Shown piece after piece: positions 27,249-36,186 of a DNA stretch of 46,185 nt. The DNA lies in assembly GCA_946621745.1 (NCBI GenBank), contig CAMOOV010000002.1, positions 1-46,185 of the forward strand. The letters are read 5' to 3'. The translations under genes and the position numbers were made by a program. The notes below the pieces were generated by a model. It was given only the letters and a program-made list of their open reading frames with translations. It made no database searches and had not been told where the DNA came from. The DNA comes from an uncultured Ruminococcus sp. (lineage in GTDB: Bacteria > Bacillota > Clostridia > Oscillospirales > Ruminococcaceae). The first letter of the stretch is position 1, and every line of letters starts with the position of its first letter.

Positions 27249-27791
27249 ATGAGTTTCTTGCCAAAAAAGAATTACAAATACAATCGGGAGATACCGCTTC
27301 CGGCCGGACTGATCCACGGTCAGTCGCTGGGGGCGGTATCAGGTATGAAATTCGGGCTTTCCAACATGAGCCGCAGCGGATGTGAGGTCATTGCGGTCTA
27401 CAATGCGCTGCTGCTGCACGGCCGCCCCGCCGAGTTTACGGAGATCGCGCATTACATGGAGCGGTTCCGCGTGCTGCTCGGCTTCTGGGGCACCAATTTT
27501 CTTTCGCTCGGCCACTGTCTGAAGCATTTCGGTTTGCCGGCAAAGCGGGTGCGGAAGCGTGAAAAGCTCGAAGCGGCACTCGAAAGCGGCAAGACGGTTG
27601 TATATGTTTATTGGTGCGGCAAACGGTTCCGCTCGTCAGTGCATACGGTCGTGCTGCAAAAGCACGGGGACGAGATCCGCATCTGCAATGCATATAACCA
27701 GTGCGGGCATATTTTCCGGACGCCGTACAGCGGATTTCTCGCCTCAAAGCGGACGATCTTCGGGTATATCATTGAGCCGGACGGGGCGTGA
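27249..27791 (+). CDS. small protein resembling C39/papain-like cysteine peptidases
   Basis: SRSGCEVIAVYNALLLHG, ...SSVHTVVLQKHGDEIRICNAYNQ: Cys/His/Asn order compatible with peptidase-like fold. Confidence 0.5.
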   Translation: MSFLPKKNYKYNREIPLPAGLIHGQSLGAVSGMKFGLSNMSRSGCEVIAVYNALLLHGRPAEFTEIAHYMERFRVLLGFWGTNFLSLGHCLKHFGLPAKRVRKREKLEAALESGKTVVYVYWCGKRFRSSVHTVVLQKHGDEIRICNAYNQCGHIFRTPYSGFLASKRTIFGYIIEPDGA

Positions 27792-27803
27792 GGGGAAACT
27801 GAT

Positions 27804-28445
27804 ATGGCTTTCGATTTCAAAAAGGAATATAAGGAATTCTATCTGCCGCCGAAAAAGCCGGCGGTCGTGACCGTTCCGCCGATGCAGTTTATTGCCGTGC
27901 GCGGGACGGGAGATCCGAATGAACCGGACGGCGCTTATCAGCAGGCGCTCGGCCTGCTCTACGGCATTGCTTATACGGTCAAAATGAGCAAGATGGGCGA
28001 TCACCGCATTGACGGCTATTTTGATTTCACTGTGCCGCCGCTGGAGGGACTCTGGCAGCAGGACGGCAGCGCAGACGGCATGATCGACAATACCCGAAAG
28101 GACGCGTTTCAGTGGATCTCGATGATCCGGATGCCGGATTTTGTCACGGCGGCGGATTTGGAATGGGCGCGTGCCGAAGCTGCCGCGAAGAAGAAAAGCG
28201 ATTTTTCCGATGTGGAATATTTCCGTTATGACGAGGGACTCTGTGTGCAGTGTATGCACATCGGCAGCTATGACAGCGAGCCGGAGACGGTCGCGGAAAT
28301 GCACGCATTTATGCAGAAAAACGGTCTGGTTCCGGATTTTTCCGCAGTGCGGCGGCATCACGAGATCTACCTGAACGATGCGCGGCGGACAGCGCCGGAG
28401 AAGCTGAAAACAGTCATCCGGATACCGGTCAGGCGCATCGGCTGA
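27804..28445 (+). CDS. GyrI-like small-molecule-binding domain protein
   Basis: FDFKKEYKEFYLPPKKPAVVTVPPMQFIAVRGTGDPN...YDSEPETVAEMHAFMQKNGL. Confidence 0.75.
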   Translation: MAFDFKKEYKEFYLPPKKPAVVTVPPMQFIAVRGTGDPNEPDGAYQQALGLLYGIAYTVKMSKMGDHRIDGYFDFTVPPLEGLWQQDGSADGMIDNTRKDAFQWISMIRMPDFVTAADLEWARAEAAAKKKSDFSDVEYFRYDEGLCVQCMHIGSYDSEPETVAEMHAFMQKNGLVPDFSAVRRHHEIYLNDARRTAPEKLKTVIRIPVRRIG

Positions 28446-28456
28446 GAGGGTAATAT

Positions 28457-28810
28457 ATGAAAAAGTGGTATGATGAGGAATATGCATTCACCGTCGAGGT
28501 GACCGGCTTTCTGCGCGGTGACACACCTGAGCATTACTGCCGGAACGGTGAGGAGATCGGCGACCGGTACACCTGCACCTACGGCTGTCCGGTCAATCAG
28601 GACGGGCAGGGCATCTGCTCGAAAACGATGATGATGCTCTATCCGCTGATGGAGGCCGTCCGGAGCGGCGGCGATCTTGAAAATCTCGGCGGAGACGGCA
28701 GATACAGCAAAACGATCGTTTGTCCGGACGGCTGCGTCATCTTCCGGCTGACCGCTGAGCCGCTCGGCAATGAAAATTTTCATCGGGGCGGCTTCTGGAA
28801 AGCGGAGTGA
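28457..28810 (+). CDS. TIGR04076-like small protein
   Basis: KWYDEEYAFTVEVTGFLRGDTPEHYCRNGEEIGDRYTC...CPDGCVIFRLT. Confidence 0.65.
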   Translation: MKKWYDEEYAFTVEVTGFLRGDTPEHYCRNGEEIGDRYTCTYGCPVNQDGQGICSKTMMMLYPLMEAVRSGGDLENLGGDGRYSKTIVCPDGCVIFRLTAEPLGNENFHRGGFWKAE

Positions 28811-28844
28811 CCGCGCCGGATTCCGGAGATAAGGGAGTGAGACC

Positions 28845-30245
28845 ATGAGCAGATTTTTGCGGCAGGAGGGACTGCGCGGCGTTGCAATCACAGAGATCAC
28901 CTGTGAGCTGATGCTGCGGCTCGGCAGAGCGGCGGCGCAGGCGATCGGGCGCACGAGCAATCATCCGCCCGTTTTCTATATCGCGCGCGATCCGCGCCGC
29001 TCGGCGGAGGCACTGGAATCTGCGCTCTGCGCTGGCATCTGCGCGGCGGGCGGCATTGCGCATACACTCGGCGTACTGCCGTCCTCCGGACTGGCGCTGA
29101 TGCTCTCTGCGGAGGATGCTGAGGCCGGCATTGCGCTGACCGGCGGCGATCTGCCCTATGAGTCGATCTGTGTGCGGCTCTTTGCAAAGGACGGCTCGCC
29201 GATGTCCTCCGAGCAGCTTGATACGATTTCGTCTATGATGCCGTCGAATGCTGCAATGCCGCTGAAATCGCATCAGAACTGCGGCATCATCGTCCGGCAG
29301 GAGGATGCGCGGAAGCGGTATCTCCGGCTTCTGGCATCCCGGCTCGCAACACCGATGGATCTGCGGCAGAGCGGTCCGCTGCGCGTGGCGCTGGACTGTG
29401 CAAACGGTTCGGTCAGCGCGATTGCGGAGCTGCTGTTCCGGCATCTCGGCGCCGAGGTGCTGATGCTGAACAACAATCCCGACGGCATCAATATCAACCG
29501 TGACTGCGGGGTACAGGCAGTCGAGCCGCTGATACAGTTTGTCAAGGATTATAACTGCAATGCGGGCTTTGCCTTTGACGGTGACGGCGGCAGATGTCTT
29601 GCTGTGGATGAAAGCGGTGAGCTGCTCAACGGCGACCGGATGCTGGCGATCCTCTGCGAGGACAGGCTGGAATTGCAGGAGAATGCGCCGGCCGGCAGAC
29701 CGCGTGTCATGGAGCGCGGCGTTGCGGCGACGGTCATGTCGAATCTCGGCTTCCTGCGCTATGCGAAGCTGCGCGGGATCCCGCTTCAGATTACGCAGCC
29801 GGCACCGCAGTTCGTGCTGGATAAGATGCACAATCTCGGCCTCGCGCTCGGCGGCGACGGCTCCGGCTATTTGTTTTTCGATGATGTCCCGGCACCGGAC
29901 GGTCTGATGACGGCGGCAAGGCTTTTGCAGGTCGTACAGCGGACGGGCAGACCGCTCAGCGCATTGGCTGAGGTCATGGAATATGATCCGCAGGTCGCCG
30001 TATCGGTACGGATCCCGCAGTATTGGCGTGAGATCTGGAAAAACGATCCGGAGATCATCAAGTTCATCAATGCCTGCGAGGATGAGCTCGGTACAGACGG
30101 GCGCATTCTTGTGCGGGAACGGCGTGACGATGCTTCGATCCGCATTATGCTGGAGGGACGCGATTTCCGCCGCATCAACAATTATGCCTTTGCGATCGCG
30201 GAGGTCATCACGGCGCGAACAGCAAAGGCGAAGAAGCAGGGGTGA
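28845..30245 (+). CDS. phosphohexomutase (GlmM-like) family protein with degenerate active-site loops
   Basis: Overall GlmM-like N-term (LRQEGLRGVA...), LDCANGSVSAIAELLFRHLGAEV...NPDGININ...AFDGDGGRCLAVDESG; canonical SASHNP replaced by TGGDLP. Confidence 0.85.
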   Translation: MSRFLRQEGLRGVAITEITCELMLRLGRAAAQAIGRTSNHPPVFYIARDPRRSAEALESALCAGICAAGGIAHTLGVLPSSGLALMLSAEDAEAGIALTGGDLPYESICVRLFAKDGSPMSSEQLDTISSMMPSNAAMPLKSHQNCGIIVRQEDARKRYLRLLASRLATPMDLRQSGPLRVALDCANGSVSAIAELLFRHLGAEVLMLNNNPDGININRDCGVQAVEPLIQFVKDYNCNAGFAFDGDGGRCLAVDESGELLNGDRMLAILCEDRLELQENAPAGRPRVMERGVAATVMSNLGFLRYAKLRGIPLQITQPAPQFVLDKMHNLGLALGGDGSGYLFFDDVPAPDGLMTAARLLQVVQRTGRPLSALAEVMEYDPQVAVSVRIPQYWREIWKNDPEIIKFINACEDELGTDGRILVRERRDDASIRIMLEGRDFRRINNYAFAIAEVITARTAKAKKQG

Positions 30246-30249
30246 GGAT

Positions 30250-30651
30250 ATGGACGCAGTATGGCAGGCGCTCTATGACGCGGCAAAGGCTGTGCAGCAT
30301 CCGCGCAGAGTCTCGGATTATGTGACCTGCGGAGAGGTCGCCGCGGCGCTTCTTTCCAAAAACGGAAAGATTTATACCGGTGTCTGTGCGGACACCTGCT
30401 CGACGCTCGGCATTTGCGCGGAGCGGAGCGCGATTTTTGCGATGCTGACGGCGGGGGAGCAGGAGATCGACAAGGTTCTGGCGATCCTGCCGGATGGCAG
30501 CAGCGGCGCACCCTGCGGCGCCTGCCGTGAGCTGATGGTGCAGCTGATGCCGGAGCATTACCGTGATATCGAGATCATGATGGATACGGAGACCGGCCGC
30601 ACGATGCGGTTCGGCGAGCTGACGCCGGAATGGTGGATCGGCGGGAAATGA
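30250..30651 (+). CDS. cytidine deaminase-like protein
   Basis: CAERSAIFAML ... PCGACRELMVQL zinc motifs; ATG 30250 just downstream of preceding stop. Confidence 0.85.
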   Translation: MDAVWQALYDAAKAVQHPRRVSDYVTCGEVAAALLSKNGKIYTGVCADTCSTLGICAERSAIFAMLTAGEQEIDKVLAILPDGSSGAPCGACRELMVQLMPEHYRDIEIMMDTETGRTMRFGELTPEWWIGGK

Positions 30652-30681
30652 CGCAGCTGCGGCTGACGGAGGACAGAGAAA

Positions 30682-30960
30682 ATGTTCGGACGGTGGAAAA
30701 GATGGAACAAACGGGAGCGTATCTGCTGCATTTTAGCGATGGTGTGCCTGTTTGTGCTCATGCCGGTTTCGTTGGTTTTTATTTTTATAATTCCGACGCC
30801 GCGCACCCATTTCGGTCTCTGGCTGAACCGGTTCGCTCTTTTGATGCTTCCCGTTCTGATGGGACTTGCCGACTGGCGCACAGACCAGAAAAGTAGCATC
30901 GGTGAATTCGCGATGGCGGGTCTCTTTTTGCTGGTCATCATTCTGACAGAAATCTTCTGA
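30682..30960 (+). CDS. small two/three-TM membrane protein
   Basis: MFGRWKRWNKRERICCILAMVCLFVLMPVSLVFIFIIP...FAMAGLFLLVIILTEIF; competing overlapping ORF 30630-30896 is less convincing. Confidence 0.6.
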   Translation: MFGRWKRWNKRERICCILAMVCLFVLMPVSLVFIFIIPTPRTHFGLWLNRFALLMLPVLMGLADWRTDQKSSIGEFAMAGLFLLVIILTEIF

Positions 30961-31008
30961 CCAAATTGCACACGGCATTTCTGATTCTTTTTTCGGAGAT
31001 ACATTGAT

Positions 31009-31881
31009 ATGAGAATTGCAGAACACTGGGCGGATTACCGCCTGATCGACACAAAATCCGGCGAGCGGCTGGAGCGCTGGGGCAATGTCACACTGATCCG
31101 CCCCGATCCGCAGGTCATCTGGCAGACACCGCCGCTGACCGATCTCTGGCAGCACGCCGACGGACACTATCACCGCTCCAAATCGGGCGGCGGACAGTGG
31201 GAATACCGCAAAAAGCCGCCGGAGAGCTGGCAGATCCGATACCGCGAGCTGACATTCATTGTCCGGCCGACCGGGTTCAAGCATACGGGACTGTTTCCGG
31301 AGCAGGCGGTCAACTGGGACTGGATGCAGGAAACGATCCGCAGTGCCGGACGGCCGGTGCGCGTGCTGAATTTGTTTGCGTATACGGGCGGCGCGACGCT
31401 TGCCTGTGCAGCGGCTGGCGCGGAGGTCTGTCATGTGGATGCGGCAAAGGGCATGGTGCAGTGGGCGCGGGAGAATGCCGCCGCCTCCGGCCTGACCGAT
31501 AAGCCGATCCGCTGGATCGTCGATGACTGCGAGAAATTCATCCGCAGAGAAGCGCGGCGCGGCCGGAAATATGATGCCATCATCATGGATCCGCCGAGCT
31601 ACGGGCGCGGCCCCGGCGGTGAGATCTGGAAGCTCGAAAACAGCATTTATCCGCTGGTCGAGGCCTGTCTCGATGTGCTGTCCGACGAGCCGCTGTTCTT
31701 CCTGCTCAACAGCTATACGACCGGCCTTTCGCCGTCGGTCATGGGCTATCTGCTGCATTTGCTCATCGTGCCGAAATGCGGCGGAACGGTATCTGCGGAT
31801 GAGATCGGCCTGCCGGTCGAGCTGGCAAAGGCTGCGCTGCCCTGCGGCGCGACCGCAGTCTGGCAGGCGGGGGATGCCTGA
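31009..31881 (+). CDS. class I SAM-dependent methyltransferase (RlmI/RlmK-like C-terminal type)
   Basis: VLNLFAYTGGATLACAAAGAEVCHVDAAKGMVQWARENAA ... YDAIIMDPPSYGRG. Confidence 0.88.
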   Translation: MRIAEHWADYRLIDTKSGERLERWGNVTLIRPDPQVIWQTPPLTDLWQHADGHYHRSKSGGGQWEYRKKPPESWQIRYRELTFIVRPTGFKHTGLFPEQAVNWDWMQETIRSAGRPVRVLNLFAYTGGATLACAAAGAEVCHVDAAKGMVQWARENAAASGLTDKPIRWIVDDCEKFIRREARRGRKYDAIIMDPPSYGRGPGGEIWKLENSIYPLVEACLDVLSDEPLFFLLNSYTTGLSPSVMGYLLHLLIVPKCGGTVSADEIGLPVELAKAALPCGATAVWQAGDA

Positions 31882-31925
31882 TCATCAAGTGAATACGCGC
31901 TTTTCATGACATAGGAGAATATTCT

Positions 31926-32393
31926 TTGGAAATACGAAGATTTACGGATGCGGATGCGGAGGCAGCGGCGCAGGTCGTTTCAGTGACCGCTGCAATCAGC
32001 AACAGCCGCGACTATCCGCCGGAATACATCGCGCATCTTAAGGAGACACACTCAGCAGAGGTGCTGCGTCAGCGCGCCCGTGAGGGGCATATGTATGTGA
32101 TCTGCGACGGTGAGAAGATCGTCGGGACGGGCACGATCGCGCCCTATTGGGGGAGCGAGACCGAGAGCATTCTGCTGACGATCTTCATTCTGCCGGACTG
32201 GCAGGGCAGGGGGCTCGGACGGCTGCTCATTGAGACGCTCGAACAGGATGAATACGCAAAACGGGCAGGCCGCATTGAGATTCCCGCATCGCTGACCGCC
32301 GTCAATTTCTACCGGCATCTCGGCTATGACTATAAAAACGGCGTGACAGAGCCGGAGAACGGCCTGCTTTACAGACTGGAAAAATACCGATGA
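31926..32393 (+). CDS. GNAT family N-acetyltransferase
   Basis: TTG start; MEIRRFTDADAEAAAQVV...LTIFILPDWQGRGLGRLLIETLEQ...IPASLTAVNFYRHLGY. Confidence 0.9.
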   Translation: MEIRRFTDADAEAAAQVVSVTAAISNSRDYPPEYIAHLKETHSAEVLRQRAREGHMYVICDGEKIVGTGTIAPYWGSETESILLTIFILPDWQGRGLGRLLIETLEQDEYAKRAGRIEIPASLTAVNFYRHLGYDYKNGVTEPENGLLYRLEKYR

Positions 32394-33043
32394 ATTATCA
32401 GATCGTTGACATGGAAACCTATTACCGCCGCGGCGTGCTCCGGCATTTTTCGGAGGACTGCAAATGCTCCGTGTCCATCACGGCGCGTCTGGATGTCACG
32501 GCGCTGCGGACATTCTCAAAGCGCACAGATACGCGCTTTTATATCAATTTTCTCTATGTGCTGAGCCGTGCGCTCAATGCAAGAGAGGATTACCGCCTTG
32601 CGTGGGACTGGCAGAATGAGCAGCTGCTCTGCTGGGATCGGATCAACCCTGCGCAGTATGTGTTCCACGAGGACACCGAGACCTTTACGGTCGTCTATAC
32701 CGAATACGATCCCGATTATGATGTCTTTTATGCGCGTGCGTCGGCCGATGCGGAGGCAGCGAAGCAGACACGCGAATACGGGCTGGACAGTGCGAATCAT
32801 CCGAACTGGTTTGATGCCTCCTGTGTGCCGTGGCTCTCCTATGATGCGCTCCATGTCGAGCTGCCGGACGGATATCTCTATTTCAGCCCGATCGTCAACT
32901 GGGGCGCGTACAGAGAGGAAAACGGCAGACTGATGATGCCGGTCACGGTGCGGCTCAATCATGCCGCTGCGGACGGCTATCAGATCGCACGGGTATTCCG
33001 GCTGATCGAAGATGAGATCCGGAACCTGACCGGAGAACACTGA
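32390..33043 (+). CDS. chloramphenicol acetyltransferase-fold protein
   Basis: FYINFLYVLSRALNAREDYRLAW...YFSPIVNWGAY...LMMPVTVRLNHAAADGYQIARVF (CAT-like HxxxDG). ATGA overlap with preceding gene. Confidence 0.8.
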   Translation: MNYQIVDMETYYRRGVLRHFSEDCKCSVSITARLDVTALRTFSKRTDTRFYINFLYVLSRALNAREDYRLAWDWQNEQLLCWDRINPAQYVFHEDTETFTVVYTEYDPDYDVFYARASADAEAAKQTREYGLDSANHPNWFDASCVPWLSYDALHVELPDGYLYFSPIVNWGAYREENGRLMMPVTVRLNHAAADGYQIARVFRLIEDEIRNLTGEH

Positions 33044-33113
33044 AAAACAGGCGCGTGCGGATGCACAGATGATGATACAATATGCCGGAGAAGCCGGCAG
33101 AAAGGTGAATTGC

Positions 33114-33362
33114 ATGAATTGTCCCTTTTGCGGAAAAGAAATGACGAAAGGTTTTATGGGCGCAGGCGGATTCGGGCTGCCGGCGTTTCTCTACTGGCTC
33201 GATGATGCATATTTTATGCAGCATACGGCTGTTCCCGCGGAAAAGCATAAGATCATCGCGGCGGGCGGCTGCGTGATCAAAAATCTTGCGGGACTGACAT
33301 CTACGCCGAATACATTTTACGCCTGCAAGGACTGCGGCAAGCTCATAGGTGATATTGCATGA
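33114..33362 (+). CDS. small zinc-ribbon protein (DUF6487-like)
   Basis: MNCPFCGKEMTKGFMGAGG...FYACKDCGKLIGDIA. Confidence 0.75.
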   Translation: MNCPFCGKEMTKGFMGAGGFGLPAFLYWLDDAYFMQHTAVPAEKHKIIAAGGCVIKNLAGLTSTPNTFYACKDCGKLIGDIA

Positions 33363-34234
33363 TGGAACCGCTTATCAGAATAGAGGATGTGCATTTCGCA
33401 TATCCGGCGGAGGACGAGAAGTCCAAGCCGGCGGAGGTGCTGAAAGGGATTACGCTCTCATTTGAACACGGCGAGCTGGTCGCGGTGCTGGGGCATAACG
33501 GCTCCGGCAAATCGACGCTCGCAAAGCTCATGAATGCGATTTTGCTCCCGACTGAGGGGCGCGTGACGGTCGCGGGCATGGACACAAAGGATGAAGACAA
33601 GCTGCTGGAGATCCGGCAGCACGCCGGCATGGTTTTCCAGAATCCGGATAACCAGATCGTCGCGACGATCGTCGAGGAGGATGTGGCATTCGGGCTGGAG
33701 AATCTCGGCGTGCCGACCGATGAGATGCGCATTCGCGTCGATCAGGCTTTGCAGGCGGTCGGAATGTACGAATACCGCCACCACGCGCCGCATCAGCTCT
33801 CCGGCGGACAGAAGCAGCGTGTCGCGATTGCGGGCATCATCGCCATGCGGCCGGACTGCATCATTCTCGATGAGCCGACCGCCATGCTCGATCCGCAGGG
33901 ACGCAAGGAGGTCATGCGGACGATCAAGCTGCTCAACCGCGATTACGGCATTACGATCATTCTCATCACGCATGAAATGGACGAGGCCGCGCAGTGTGAC
34001 CGCGTGATCGTTGTCGATCACGGCGAGGTGCGGATGGATGCGAAGCCGGAGAAGGTGTTCTCCCATGTGCAGGAAATGCGCAGTCTCGGACTGGATGTTC
34101 CGCAGCCGACCGAGCTGATCGACCTGCTCCGGCAGTCGGGCTATGATCTCGATCCGGAGATCATGACCGTTGAGGACTGCGTGGATGCGATCGCGCAGCT
34201 CATGCAGAATACAGATCACGGAGGGAAACTATGA
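33359..34234 (+). CDS. ecfA1: energy-coupling factor transporter ATPase 1
   Basis: Walker A LGHNGSGKSTLAKLMNAIL; FQNPDNQIVATIVEEDVAFGLENLGVP; signature LSGGQKQRVAIAG. Confidence 0.95.
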   Translation: MMEPLIRIEDVHFAYPAEDEKSKPAEVLKGITLSFEHGELVAVLGHNGSGKSTLAKLMNAILLPTEGRVTVAGMDTKDEDKLLEIRQHAGMVFQNPDNQIVATIVEEDVAFGLENLGVPTDEMRIRVDQALQAVGMYEYRHHAPHQLSGGQKQRVAIAGIIAMRPDCIILDEPTAMLDPQGRKEVMRTIKLLNRDYGITIILITHEMDEAAQCDRVIVVDHGEVRMDAKPEKVFSHVQEMRSLGLDVPQPTELIDLLRQSGYDLDPEIMTVEDCVDAIAQLMQNTDHGGKL

Positions 34235-34476
34235 AATGCCCGTATTGTGAAAATGAAATGCAGAAGGGGATCCTGTCCGGCGACGGAAGATCCGCAGTGA
34301 CATGGAAGGCAGGAGAGGACAGGACCGGATTCTTTGACCGGTTCCTCGGCATCGGCAGGGTGACTGCCGCAAAGCAGACGCTTACGAGCTTTGCGATCGA
34401 GGCATATTACTGCCATGCCTGCAAGAAAATGATCTTTGATACTGATATTCAGAGCGGCACCGATCTTCAGAAGTGA
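34231..34476 (+). CDS. small zinc-ribbon protein (DUF6487-like)
   Basis: MKCPYCENEMQKGILSGDGRSAVTW...AYYCHACKKMIFDT; ATGA overlap with ecfA1. Confidence 0.75.
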   Translation: MKCPYCENEMQKGILSGDGRSAVTWKAGEDRTGFFDRFLGIGRVTAAKQTLTSFAIEAYYCHACKKMIFDTDIQSGTDLQK

Positions 34477-34519
34477 GGTGCGGCGGAGCTGAGATCTCCG
34501 CAGGAAAGGAATCATCGCA

Positions 34520-35386
34520 ATGCCGATTCTTGAAGCGAAAAATCTGACCTATACCTACAGCGTCGGCTCGCCGTTTGAGAAAACCGCAGTCGATCATATT
34601 GATCTGCAAATCGAGCAGGGCGATTTTGTCGGAATTATCGGGCATACCGGCTCCGGCAAATCCACGCTGATGCAGATGATGAACGGGCTTTTGAAGCCGA
34701 CAGAGGGCACTGTCCTGCTGGACGGCAGCGATATCTGGGACAAAAAGGCCGACCGCAGAGCCGTGCGGTTTCAGGTCGGGCTGGTGTTCCAGTATCCGGA
34801 GTATCAGCTCTTTGAGGAGACTGTTTACAAGGATATCGCATTCGGCCCGAAGAATATGGGGCTCGACGAGAAGGAGATCGACCGCAGAGTGCGCGAGACC
34901 GCAGAGGCCGTCGGTCTGACGGAGGAGCTGCTCGAAAAGGCGCCCTATGCGCTCTCCGGCGGACAGAAGCGCCGCGTCGCGATCGCGGGCGTCATGGCCA
35001 TGGAGCCGAAGGTGCTGATCCTCGATGAGCCGACCGCAGGACTGGATCCACGCGGCCGCACCAAGATCCTGACGCAGCTTTCCGAATACCACAAGCGCAC
35101 CGGCTGTACGGTCATGCTCGTCTCGCACAGCATGGAGGATGTCGCAAAATATGTCTCGAAGCTGCTGGTGCTTTCCCATGCGAAGGTCATCTGCTATGAT
35201 ACACCGGCGAATGTCTTTGCCCGCGGCAGCTCGCTCGAAGAGATCGGGCTTGCCCTGCCGCAGATCACCCGTGTCTTTCACGGCCTGCGCGAACGCGGCA
35301 TCACATTCCCCGATGAGGTCTATACCGTGAAATACGGTGCGGAGCTGCTGCGCCGCGCACTGGAGGGAGGAAAGTCCGGATGCTGA
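34520..35386 (+). CDS. ecfA2: energy-coupling factor transporter ATPase 2
   Basis: GHTGSGKSTLMQMMNGLL; FQYPEYQLFEETVYKDIAFGPKNMGL; LSGGQKRRVAIAGVMAMEP. Confidence 0.95.
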   Translation: MPILEAKNLTYTYSVGSPFEKTAVDHIDLQIEQGDFVGIIGHTGSGKSTLMQMMNGLLKPTEGTVLLDGSDIWDKKADRRAVRFQVGLVFQYPEYQLFEETVYKDIAFGPKNMGLDEKEIDRRVRETAEAVGLTEELLEKAPYALSGGQKRRVAIAGVMAMEPKVLILDEPTAGLDPRGRTKILTQLSEYHKRTGCTVMLVSHSMEDVAKYVSKLLVLSHAKVICYDTPANVFARGSSLEEIGLALPQITRVFHGLRERGITFPDEVYTVKYGAELLRRALEGGKSGC

Positions 35387-36186
35387 AGGATATCACACTC
35401 GGGCAGTATTTCCCGATGGACAGCGTTGTTCACAAAATGGATGCGCGGTACAAGATCATCATTACGCTGATCTTTCTGGTGATGCTGTTCTGGGGACAGC
35501 ATATCGTCTCGCTGGCGGCGGGCATATTCTTTGTCATTGCAGCGACGGCTGCCTCCCGCATCCCGCCGAAAATGCTCATCAAGAGCATCAGGCCGATCGT
35601 CCCGATCCTCATTATCACCGGCCTGATGAATCTGCTGCTGCTCGACGGCGGCAAGGAATATTTCCGCTGGAAGTTCATTTCGGTCACGGAGGAGGGCTTA
35701 CAGACCTCGGCGTTCATGATCGTGCGGATCTGTCTGCTGATCGCCGGCACCTCGCTGCTGACCTATACGACCTCGCCGATCGTCCTGACCGATGCGATCG
35801 AATCACTGCTCTCGCCGCTGAAAAAGCTGAAAATGCCGGTGCATGAGCTTGCCATGATGATGACGATCGCGCTGCGCTTCATCCCGACGCTGATCGAGGA
35901 GACCGACAAGATCATGTCGGCGCAGAAGGCACGCGGCGCGGATATGGAAAGCGGCGGCATCGTGCAGCGTGCGCGGGCGCTGATCCCGATCCTGATCCCG
36001 CTCTTTGTCTCGGCATTCCGCCGCGCCGAGGAGCTGGCGCTCGCAATGGAATGCCGCTGCTATCACGGCGGCGAGGGACGGACGCGTCTGCGTGAGCTGA
36101 AAAGCGGAATGCGTGATTATATCGCGCTGGCGCTGATGATCCTGCTGTTCGCGGCGGTCATTGTACTGAATGCGGTGCTGTACTGA
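35380..36186 (+). CDS. ecfT: energy-coupling factor transporter transmembrane protein EcfT
   Basis: LGQYFPMDSVVHKMDARYKIIITLIFLVMLF...ALRFIPTLIEETDKIMSAQKARGADME. Confidence 0.95.
   Translation: MLKDITLGQYFPMDSVVHKMDARYKIIITLIFLVMLFWGQHIVSLAAGIFFVIAATAASRIPPKMLIKSIRPIVPILIITGLMNLLLLDGGKEYFRWKFISVTEEGLQTSAFMIVRICLLIAGTSLLTYTTSPIVLTDAIESLLSPLKKLKMPVHELAMMMTIALRFIPTLIEETDKIMSAQKARGADMESGGIVQRARALIPILIPLFVSAFRRAEELALAMECRCYHGGEGRTRLRELKSGMRDYIALALMILLFAAVIVLNAVLY

Noticed and set aside
32390-33043. Calling the CAT-fold gene a bona fide chloramphenicol resistance gene
   Set aside because: CAT-like homologs without resistance are common in Firmicutes; fold motif alone does not establish activity.
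27249-33043. Defence island interpretation
   Set aside because: No restriction-modification, CBASS, retron, Abi or toxin-antitoxin signatures were recognised; the methyltransferase looks like an rRNA-type RlmI-like enzyme.
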